A stretch of DNA of 9,929 nt from an uncultured Clostridium sp. (lineage in GTDB: Bacteria > Bacillota > Clostridia > TANB77 > CAG-508): positions 1 to 9,929 of the forward strand of contig CATLUC010000057.1 of NCBI GenBank assembly GCA_950059165.1, read 5' to 3'. A model generated the notes under the pieces. It was not told the DNA's origin. It was given only the letters and a program-made list of their open reading frames with translations, and did no database searches. The position numbers and the translations under genes are program-made. This document shows positions 7,101 to 9,929 of this stretch, in pieces. Positions within the stretch are counted from its first letter, which is position 1. Every line of letters begins with the position of its first letter.

Positions 7101-8741
7101 TACATTAATTGCTTTTATTTTTGTTTCATTACTATTACCTAATCCTACTTTTCCCCAAATATATACATTTTCTCCTATTGCTATATCTGCATCACCTTGT
7201 TCTGGGCTAGATGCTATATGTTCTGTATCACTTTCAACTCTTTCACTATGACAGAAATAATTGCTTTTGTTGTAGGTTCCTTCTGGATAAAGTGTAATTG
7301 ATGTTTTTAAAACATCATCTTCACGGTTTGTGTCTTTTGCTTTTTGATTTGTTACAGATGTTGCTTTTAAATTTGATACAGTTGCTCTCATTTCTACATT
7401 GCTAATTTCATCTATAATTTCTGGCATTTGCATAATTACTTGAACATATCCTGCACTAAAGCAACCTACATTGTTTTTATATACACTTTCTTTTACTACT
7501 GGATCTTCTGCATTTTTAGTAGGAAATTTAAAATTTTCCATATCAAATTTGTAATTCTTTATTGTAACATGGTATAAAGTTTGATTGCTTCTATCTGCTT
7601 GGATTTTCCAACTACCACCATTATAACAAGCATCTCTTCCACCGCCTGCATTATATGGTGCTATTTGTCTACCATAATTTGAGTTACTACTTGCAGTCCA
7701 AACTAAATTATTACCATTTGTTCCTGTATCAAATTGTTCATTTTCTGCATAATCCCATAATATTGGTGTATATCCTTCTTTTTGTGATATTTCATTTTGT
7801 CCATTATATTCTCCAAATTTCAAATCAAATGAAATATCTCCTTGTGGTAATTCTATTCCTTTTAGTCCTTTGGCTTCATTTGCATTGTATAACTGTAAAG
7901 TTATAGCATATCCTTGCATACGACCATATATGCTACTTTGAGTTGCTTCTTGAACTTCATTTTTTGTTTCTGGATCAAAGTAACTTCTATAGTCTAAATC
8001 TGCTTTTTTTACAAGTTGTATATTATAAGATGGTGCTGCACTTACTATTATAGGCTCATCTGTTAAAGTTGCTACTTCTTCTTCTGAATTTCCTATTAAT
8101 TTACTTGTAAATGTTGGTATTATTTCTTTTCCATTTGGTGCTGATAATACTTTTAATGTGAAATCTAGACTTTGCACTCCTGGTACAGTTATACTATTTT
8201 TTTTCATTGCATATCTAGCAGTTAATACTCTTCCATCTTCTTCTAATTGTATGTCATTTGTCCATTTTATAGATTCTATATCCCATTTTGCTATACTTGT
8301 GCAATCTTCTGGAACTTCTGCTTTTACCTCAATAATGCCACCTTTATAAGCTACAACATTTCCCTGTGTTGCTACTTCAGACTTTAATTCCATATTATGC
8401 TCAATGGTATACTTGATGTTATCAAAAGAACGGACAATATCATTTTTCATTGCAGAGTCATTACCTGGTTCATCATTTTCATCAAATGGTCCTGCACCAG
8501 TTTGTCTTTCTGATATTTCTATTGATGAAATTATTGCATTTTCTCCTACTTCTATATCTTGAGTTTGTATTGTTTTCGCATTTTCTAGCTCTTCCATTTG
8601 CAATACATTTTTCCTAATTTCTGCTATTTTGTCATAATTTGCTGAAACCACATATATGCTAATAGCAACTATTAAAACAATAGCCAAAAATAAGGTTAGT
8701 CTTTTTTTACTAATTTTCTTTGTTGTCTTTGTATTTTTCAT
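1..8741 (-). CDS. Giant multidomain cell-surface adhesin-like protein (3' end beyond window)
   Basis: The frame was checked codon by codon and has no stop for 2,913 codons, so the gene runs off the window edge and its C-terminus and anchor are unseen. Residues 1-14 are Lys-rich and 15-34 form a hydrophobic segment ending Val-Ser-Ala, either a signal peptide or an anchor. Domains in order: unassigned beta-rich ectodomain (about 35-735); two DUF11-like domains (740-850, 880-1070); an SdrD-B-like domain (1074-1190); four Cna-B/SpaA-like domains (from 1194, 1311, 1428 and 1540); a seven-bladed propeller (1646-2048); an InlB-B-like repeat (2072-2155); two MucBP domains (2158-2225, 2229-2295); a DUF11-like domain (2299-2417); a Cna-B domain (2438-2543); then DUF11 repeats from 2545. 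These families form rod-like stalks and mucin- or host-binding modules in Gram-positive surface proteins; adhesion is inferred. The start at 8741 is preferred, with ATG at 8753 in the same frame as the alternative; an in-frame TAG lies just upstream of 8753. Confidence 0.96.
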   Translation of the reverse strand, partial: MKNTKTTKKISKKRLTLFLAIVLIVAISIYVVSANYDKIAEIRKNVLQMEELENAKTIQTQDIEVGENAIISSIEISERQTGAGPFDENDEPGNDSAMKNDIVRSFDNIKYTIEHNMELKSEVATQGNVVAYKGGIIEVKAEVPEDCTSIAKWDIESIKWTNDIQLEEDGRVLTARYAMKKNSITVPGVQSLDFTLKVLSAPNGKEIIPTFTSKLIGNSEEEVATLTDEPIIVSAAPSYNIQLVKKADLDYRSYFDPETKNEVQEATQSSIYGRMQGYAITLQLYNANEAKGLKGIELPQGDISFDLKFGEYNGQNEISQKEGYTPILWDYAENEQFDTGTNGNNLVWTASSNSNYGRQIAPYNAGGGRDACYNGGSWKIQADRSNQTLYHVTIKNYKFDMENFKFPTKNAEDPVVKESVYKNNVGCFSAGYVQVIMQMPEIIDEISNVEMRATVSNLKATSVTNQKAKDTNREDDVLKTSITLYPEGTYNKSNYFCHSERVESDTEHIASSPEQGDADIAIGENVYIWGKVGLGNSNETKIKAINVLQKFDDKAFSIPEDATSGDGKKVRQEGKLKTLYAAKPDKTGWKDDDEMQDAKEQDLIYFPSMFELQEQGYKCVGVLFEDRNLNGRGGYQYYYGIRTFISDNAEIGKVYQTVNDVTIWDYDTEFSFANKKYTYDKENGLKYEDLNYPKPLITEYNGKNVNIPRYVKTQYDENGQIVMGTHNGERSGNSILIIGADLGVKKTTNRLGYNSDQYDLASKECQVKYIITPTLTNKGNNIKGIHIKITDTLPKGLTYEVGSCNYEEPEITVNKDGTTTLVWYMYNCTVNEQIPNIYYTANIDKNTKNNTKYSSEVVISEVLNDGEKTKIGMNNLEKRKGKVEITIKNSASYSLYKMTETPGIEENGTIHYKIVASNNTDADLDTFQLLDKLPLETNGTKIELQNITVNKKKNENNKTVDIDNIKVLYTNQELMKEVEGEEDSKVEIQVTDEDFGETSIWQEIELGADLPEGTLASAIALKGTLEENTHIEIDLYLKTKNNKANDIYKNKAVMQTQQGRTRETLEVQVKVIDRIISGKVWEDYDRNGIMDYFEEKMSNVEVILYNSTNTEIDRTRTDQEGNYQFHNLAKGNYKVKVNVPTNFYMTLKGVGGLLGINNKFNQTTNTTDLIQLSENTSSLTLLKNNVNAGLYQDRYKLHITNYRAETDIKIKNTIYAITGTGIGLQGPEYKTDQDGQFEVYLVPNQTYILKQTDISTYDYMLNESPIIFKVVRVNGALQLQVQSGKIKTSKIEQTSNEEISDVYIDIENEPKYNIRITQYEKDTTNTISYVRFRVKGKDMGKEGKVYQTNVNGIAIIPSLSLDETYTVEEEYAKGYYYKNKVFTVKMVRNNGKLEIEYNGVETREEPFVEERESRPVIELSFDNVSIPKYSLELSKIGEKTGRLLPNAHFEIEGEGRDESTEKEYATAENGILTIDKLYENEIYTLKEVVPPIGYKMKEETLKFRATQVDGIWDFEVLEGQFLEDKVIEGNKIKVKYENELLFKLQKTDEETGEPLEGVKFKITDLEGKEATDLDGNPIGEIENIDGQEMRVVTTDKDGLYTAEIAQGLYKIEEVQTINGYELPEEPVQYFGIDASQEGKEGVEEIWATEFSTNNSDIIERVAITSDGGRVFGGQIGGKVATGGGTLGDSNVASYVLVKYDADGKLVWQTTCSYGYINFVKETKNGGLLVVANKGVMVFQKNTTGYTLEWEKGLNYTLRYIDETINGGFVIAGQSDANIRIERYEKSGNTYTQTWETTITGGIATSSWDETQVFITALMVTQDNGIIVGGATKGNIKLPNGEVLSNSKAVDNTVLLKYDENGNGYTFNWGKRIYGATNRITGITETTDGEYVVGGYFSETIQLSNRLELESKGERDNLVVKYDKFGNIRFGFGLGGENDEIVNHIDKMTDGGFAIAGSMSSNITLENGQEITPKGNFDAFIARFDKDAHVKWAKIYGGEQKDYFTCLDINENGRILLGTLKKKKKFTLDNGQELNGISNNVDAALIEIQEVETQPEIPETSEINYQNSKRLYNITTGVEGTGGNISGENEEPYEQVIYTKNSEKDIIITPKEGYEVSSVKVNGKEIEFTRNNDATVVLDKFTNIQEDIHVVATFTANPAQVIVHHYILNTTRSLALDEIIRGEVDKEYETKPKDDIERYEVETNELPQNAKGVMTVEPIEVTYYYSRRDAKVTVHHYLDGTTEKLAQDEEIEGRIGSEYQTQNTNIPGYDVINEKWPSNSFGSMQERETEVIYYYKKKEAKIVNNSISKNGTELMETENQKLEYTLKYNAEISDVLGNAQITITDYLPFEIDEENSNLNEGTYNKEEKTITWEETIENINTYENGNKKIEITKNIELVWKNMNYGQKSFINYAEAKITVDNVQKETGKIPARTQTNFTKNVTVIKKWNHTNNQYPLPKTVRYQLKNGETVVAEKDLTEENRINNVEFSENEDIWSWEFTNLEKYDEQGNEIDYQVEETQVNEKDLVYYQKDINQETKTITNTFIGPIISSSKTATTSKGLDYVVEGEKITYTITVENAGGLAKDVVIKDIIPKGTTFIENSVKINNETTTNKAEDLEQGITVNVLGKQEETNGKAVLSFDVIVNKLQEGTFEANIRNTAYVDDKPTPEETINNVKKSSIKVTKESNPVSGSKVKLGDKITYTIKLQNEGSVFGDIIVKDTIPSGTTFVENSIKINGEKANKTQQDLEKGIIVRIPEKQEVTVSFEVTVDKLEDMTKIKNVALTTTIPDKLTNKENPEKPIDPENPNAPIDPYDKENPINPEEPNKPTNETQNTYVEPIITTSKTAVTAKGLDYVVEGEKITYTITAENAGGLAKDVVIKDNIPEGTTFVENSIKINGETTTNTNQNLEQGITVN
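1115..1847 (-). other. DUF11-like domain and canonical Cna-B domain
   Basis: Residues 2299-2417 form a DUF11/isopeptide-domain-like unit ('LEYTLKYNAEIS', 'ITITDYLPFEID', then 'FINYAEAKI'). Residues 2438-2543 are a standard Cna-B domain: 'VTVIKKWNH' at the start, 'YQLKNGETV', 'WSWEFTNLEKYD', 'YQVEETQVN', and a final 'ITNTF'. By the family pattern, Lys2444, Glu2516 and Asn2540 would be the isopeptide-forming Lys, the catalytic Glu and the partner Asn, so a self-cross-linked, protease-resistant stalk segment is likely. The assignment of these three residues comes from motif position only. Confidence 0.85.
1856..2528 (-). other. InlB-B-like repeat followed by two MucBP domains
   Basis: Residues 2072-2155 ('GVEGTGGNISGENEEPYEQV', then 'ITPKEGYEVSSVKVNGKEIE') resemble the divergent InlB B-repeat. 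Two MucBP units follow at 2158-2225 and 2229-2295. Both have the signature Val-x-Val-His-His-Tyr at the start and Val-(Thr/Ile)-Tyr-Tyr-Tyr at the end, with a central Gly-x-x-x-x-x-Tyr-(Glu/Gln)-Thr. MucBP domains occur in listerial and lactobacillal adhesins, where they are associated with mucin binding. This is the clearest clue to a mucosal host surface as target, but binding itself is inferred. Confidence 0.8.
2598..3806 (-). other. Seven-bladed beta-propeller of SBBP-like repeats
   Basis: Residues 1646-2048 contain seven repeats. Blades begin at Trp1646, Trp1707, Trp1749, Trp1794, Trp1868, Phe1929 and Trp1991, with average length near 58. A typical blade carries a strand with an aromatic start, a '(T/N)xDGGF(V/A)IAG' strand, and 'LVVKYDxxGN' leading into the next aromatic. 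This matches the SBBP/delta-60 type of repeat seen in secreted bacterial proteins. Blades 2 and 3 are short. The count of seven matches the usual propeller number, which supports a closed domain rather than an open array. Ligand unknown. Blade 7 contains the poly-lysine stretch encoded by the 16-A run. Confidence 0.75.
2670..2685 (-). repeat. Homopolymer of 16 adenines (coding strand) inside the giant gene
   Basis: Sixteen consecutive T on the plus strand, so A16 in the mRNA. At this length the frame is kept and encodes Lys2020-Lys2024 within propeller blade 7. The next longest single-base runs I noticed in the window are about half as long. Runs of this kind are prone to polymerase slippage. 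Confidence 0.95.
3850..5162 (-). other. Four tandem Cna-B/SpaA-like prealbumin domains
   Basis: Four units begin near residues 1194 (Tyr-Lys-Leu-His-Ile-Thr), 1311 (Tyr-Asn-Ile-Arg-Ile-Thr), 1428 (Tyr-Ser-Leu-Glu-Leu-Ser-Lys) and 1540 (Leu-Leu-Phe-Lys-Leu-Gln-Lys-Thr). Each has a central strand, a Thr/Asn-x-x-Gly turn, and a late aromatic-rich strand such as 'YTLKEVVPPIGYK' or 'YKIEEVQTINGYELPEEPV'. The last two are close to the SpaA/gram-positive pilin consensus (Lys-x-Asp-x-x-Thr-Gly-x-x-Leu-x-Gly-Val-x-Phe). The first two are more divergent. These domains act as stalk modules, often with internal Lys-Asn isopeptide bonds; the bonds were not traced here. Confidence 0.75.
5160..5522 (-). other. 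SdrD-B-like domain with calcium-type loop
   Basis: Residues 1074-1194 open with 'RIISGKVWEDYDRNGIMD', the standard SdrD-B/Cna-B opening (a strand containing Gly-x-Val-Trp-x-Asp, then a DxDxNGxxD loop at 1083-1091). It continues with Val-Glu-Val-Ile-Leu-Tyr, then Thr-Asp-Gln-Glu-Gly-Asn-Tyr-Gln-Phe and Gly-Asn-Tyr-Lys-Val-Lys-Val, the conserved prealbumin-like core. In staphylococcal Sdr proteins such loops bind calcium and stiffen the stalk. The motif is seen directly; calcium binding is inferred. Confidence 0.8.
6220..8639 (-). other. N-terminal ectodomain, unassigned, ending in a DUF11-like domain
   Basis: About 800 residues with strand-like alternation, many aromatic residues and Gly/Asn turns. 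I do not recognise a named family before residue 740. From 740 (Gly-Val-Lys-Lys-Thr-Thr) a DUF11-like fold is recognisable by 'YIITPTLTNKG' followed by 'KITDTLPKGLTYE', the usual DUF11 pattern of a conserved strand, Asn-Lys-Gly turn and Asp-Thr-Leu-Pro-x-Gly motif. This stretch holds eight of the ten cysteines in the visible protein (residues 147, 372, 427, 497, 619, 765, 804, 828). In comparable surface proteins the N-terminal part is often the binding tip and the later repeats form the stalk; that role is inference here. Confidence 0.6.
8639..8699 (-). other. Signal peptide or N-terminal membrane anchor of the giant protein
   Basis: Residues 15-34 read as an uninterrupted hydrophobic run (Leu-Thr-Leu-Phe-Leu-Ala-Ile-Val and onward) after a strongly basic N-terminus with eight Lys/Arg in fourteen residues. 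The run ends Val-Val-Ser-Ala before Asn-Tyr-Asp, which gives an acceptable signal-peptidase I site (Val at -3, Ala at -1). This supports export through Sec. Whether it is cleaved or stays as an anchor cannot be settled from the sequence. Confidence 0.85.
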
Positions 8742-8749
8742 TTTTAATC

Positions 8750-8800
8750 TCATTCCTTCCTAAGGCACAAATCTGGTTGGAAAAGAATTAAATTTTTCAA
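8750..8800 (-). CDS. Possible 16-residue leader peptide
   Basis: A TTG-initiated frame encoding MKNLILFQPDLCLRKE, preceded at 8 nt by AAAGGAG. Its TGA stop overlaps the alternative ATG of the giant gene (8753) in the arrangement ATGA, a common form of translational coupling. Its start codon falls within an imperfect stem (GGTTG/CAACC with adjacent A/U pairs, 8775-8802). No family is recognised. Against it: non-ATG start, very short, and such overlaps occur by chance in AT-rich leaders. Confidence 0.25.
   Translation of the reverse strand: MKNLILFQPDLCLRKE
8755..8761 (-). promoter_or_regulatory. Shine-Dalgarno sequence of the giant gene
   Basis: AGGAAGG on the minus strand. It ends 1 nt before the ATG at 8753, which is too close, and 13 nt before the ATG at 8741, which is long but workable. 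Spacing therefore favours the 8741 start mildly without settling it. Confidence 0.6.
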
Positions 8801-8808
8801 CCTTCAAG

Positions 8809-8815
8809 CTCCTTT
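8809..8815 (-). promoter_or_regulatory. Strong Shine-Dalgarno-like site upstream of a short leader frame
   Basis: AAAGGAG on the minus strand, an almost ideal ribosome-binding site. It lies 68 nt from the preferred start of the giant gene, too far to serve it. It is 8 nt from a TTG that opens a 16-codon frame. Confidence 0.4.
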
Positions 8816-8865
8816 GTATATGTGTTTATAATTATTATTAATATTATTTTATATTATTTAAAATT

Positions 8866-8893
8866 AAAAAAAAATACTAGTAATTCTAGTATT
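8866..8893 (-). terminator. Intrinsic terminator between the LRR gene and the giant gene
   Basis: A perfect 8-bp inverted repeat (AATACTAG/CTAGTATT, loop of 5) at 8873-8893, followed on the minus strand by a run of U from 8874 to 8866. It is AT-rich, but the stem is perfect and the U tract is long. It would stop transcripts coming from the LRR gene, or act as an attenuator for a promoter placed further upstream. Confidence 0.75.
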
Positions 8894-9021
8894 ATATTTA
8901 TTATGTTACGGAAACTGAGATTGGCTTATTTTATTAAATTTATTTGTTTTTTTTATTACATTCCATTTGCAGATTTTGTCGTTTTCTTACGGGTATCTGT
9001 ATTTTATGTCGTAATATACAT

Positions 9022-9042
9022 AAAAAAAGAGTTTAAAAAACT
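9022..9042 (-). terminator. Weak candidate terminator after the LRR gene
   Basis: A 5-bp stem (AGTTT/AAACT, loop of 3) at 9030-9042, followed on the minus strand by C and seven U. It starts about 70 nt past the LRR stop codon. The stem is short and almost all A-U, so efficiency would be low. Confidence 0.4.
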
Positions 9043-9114
9043 TAATATTTGCACAATTTTGACTTTTCTCTTTGGCTTTTAAGTGAATTTGTTCTATGTG
9101 CTAGATTTATAACT

Positions 9115-9929
9115 TTAACGTTCTATTCCATTGCTTGGATTTGTAGGATTTGATGGTTTTTCATTATCAACTTCATTAGGTTTATTTGGCATTTGTGGAT
9201 GGACTGTTGGAGTGTGTTCAACTTTGTATAACTGATAAAAACATTTTTTGCTCAATTCAATTCTTCTAGTGCATTCTTCGTCTAATGGTTTGTCTTCTTC
9301 TCCTATGTTTTCTACTCGAACTATTTTAAATTTTTCTTTTTCAAATGATGACGACCATAGCCATCCATAAGTTAATTTTACATCTTTGTTATGTGTTACT
9401 TCTACTTGTGTGTTAGCATCAAATGCCTCTTTAGCAATTTCTATTTTTTCATCTCCTAATATTTGTACTCTTAAATTGTTTTCATTGCGTGTAAATGCTG
9501 ATGCGCCTATTTTTTTTACACTTTTTGGTATCTTTATTTGTTTCATTTCATTTGAACCAAAGGCATATCTCTCTATTTCTTCTAATCCTTCTTCAAATAT
9601 TACTTCCTTTATAGAACAATTATAAAAAGCACTATTACCTATACTTTTTATATTACTTGGTATTTCTAATTTTTCTAATCCAGATACCCCAAAACAATTA
9701 TATGGTATTTTTTTTATTCCTTTTCCTAATTTTAGTTCTTTTAATCTACATAAATGAAAAACGTGTGGCTTTATCTCTAATACTCCATCTAATAATTCAA
9801 CTTTTTGCAAATTTTCATATTTCCAAAATTCATGGTCTTCAATTATTTCTGCTTTTGTTCTTATTTCTAATACCTGTTTTTTAGTTTCTGTTGGTAATTC
9901 GTCTATATTTCCCAAATAACAATATTTAA
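9115..9929 (-). CDS. BspA-like leucine-rich-repeat protein, C-terminal part (5' end beyond window)
   Basis: The frame is open to the window edge (Lys-Tyr-Cys-Tyr-Leu precede Gly-Asn-Ile-Asp), so the true start is outside; a TTG at 9915 is not a convincing start. At least 271 residues are visible. Roughly the first 170 carry LRR_5 (BspA/TpLRR type) repeats: consecutive units such as LEKLEIPSNIKSIGNSAFYN and MKQIKIPKSVKKIGASAF, with the typical hydrophobic, Ile-Gly and Ala-Phe positions. A non-repeat region with a Trp-Leu-Trp motif and two Cys follows, then an Asn/Pro/Glu-rich tail ending Gly-Ile-Glu-Arg. Proteins of this family are mostly secreted or surface-bound and bind host or partner cells. 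No LPXTG motif or C-terminal hydrophobic segment is present, which is odd for a surface protein of this kind; anchoring could be N-terminal and out of view. The stop is followed by two candidate terminators, so co-transcription with the giant gene downstream is not required. Confidence 0.9.
   Translation of the reverse strand, partial: KYCYLGNIDELPTETKKQVLEIRTKAEIIEDHEFWKYENLQKVELLDGVLEIKPHVFHLCRLKELKLGKGIKKIPYNCFGVSGLEKLEIPSNIKSIGNSAFYNCSIKEVIFEEGLEEIERYAFGSNEMKQIKIPKSVKKIGASAFTRNENNLRVQILGDEKIEIAKEAFDANTQVEVTHNKDVKLTYGWLWSSSFEKEKFKIVRVENIGEEDKPLDEECTRRIELSKKCFYQLYKVEHTPTVHPQMPNKPNEVDNEKPSNPTNPSNGIER

Larger units (their letters stand above)
8754..9114. other. Intergenic region of 361 bp
   Basis: Very AT-rich. 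It contains the two candidate terminators, the leader-peptide region with its ribosome-binding site, and a TGTCGT direct repeat at 8977-8982 and 9007-9012 flanked by CAGAT/ATCTG. A TATAAT box (minus strand, 8896-8891) abuts the main terminator stem but has no recognisable -35 element at the right distance. I see no tRNA, known riboswitch class or CRISPR repeat. Confidence 0.7.

Noticed and set aside
1..8741. Alternative genetic code with TGA as tryptophan, suggested by the very low GC
   Set aside because: No in-frame TGA in 2,913 codons and all Trp residues are TGG.
8866..9020. Known riboswitch (c-di-GMP or similar) ahead of the terminator
   Set aside because: I could not find the conserved core of a class I know in this stretch; only short isolated inverted repeats are visible.
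8822..9082. Plus-strand open frame of 86 codons in the intergenic region
   Set aside because: Hydrophobic, Ile/Phe-rich product of AT-rich DNA. It runs through both candidate terminators and has no Shine-Dalgarno sequence in front of its ATG.

Overview
The window is low-GC DNA, rich in A and T, and almost every base lies on one of two minus-strand genes. The standard code fits: tryptophan is always TGG, and TGA never occurs in frame across 2,913 checked codons. Together with the purine-rich Shine-Dalgarno signals and the domain types (Cna-B, DUF11, MucBP, BspA-like leucine-rich repeats), this points to a low-GC Bacillota, most likely a gut- or host-associated clostridial lineage. The species assignment is inference; the strand, frame and code come directly from the sequence.

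From 1 to 8741 (minus strand) a single open frame runs without a stop from its start codon to the window edge. It encodes at least 2,913 residues of a giant secreted or surface protein whose C-terminus lies outside the window. The order is: N-terminal signal/membrane segment; about 700 residues of unassigned, cysteine-containing, beta-looking ectodomain; two DUF11-like domains; an SdrD-B-like domain with a calcium-type loop; four further Cna-B/SpaA-like domains; a seven-bladed beta-propeller of SBBP-like repeats; an InlB-B-like repeat; two MucBP domains; a DUF11-like domain; a canonical Cna-B domain; and a DUF11 array whose two-domain unit has begun to repeat where the window ends. A run of 16 adenines (coding strand) sits inside the last propeller blade, and both other frames stop within five codons of it. 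It is therefore a candidate on/off slippage site.

From 8742 to 9114 lies the upstream region of the giant gene. It contains a good intrinsic terminator (8866-8893), a weaker one nearer the upstream gene, a possible 16-codon leader peptide overlapping the alternative start of the giant gene, and an unexplained motif pair (TGTCGT twice, 30 bp apart). No convincing promoter with both boxes was found.

From 9115 to 9929 is the C-terminal part of a BspA-like leucine-rich-repeat protein, cut at its N-terminus by the window edge. It ends in an Asn/Pro-rich tail with no visible anchor. The two neighbours are both plausible cell-surface or secreted proteins acting in adhesion, so the window looks like part of a surface-protein locus. 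The terminators between them argue against one simple operon.
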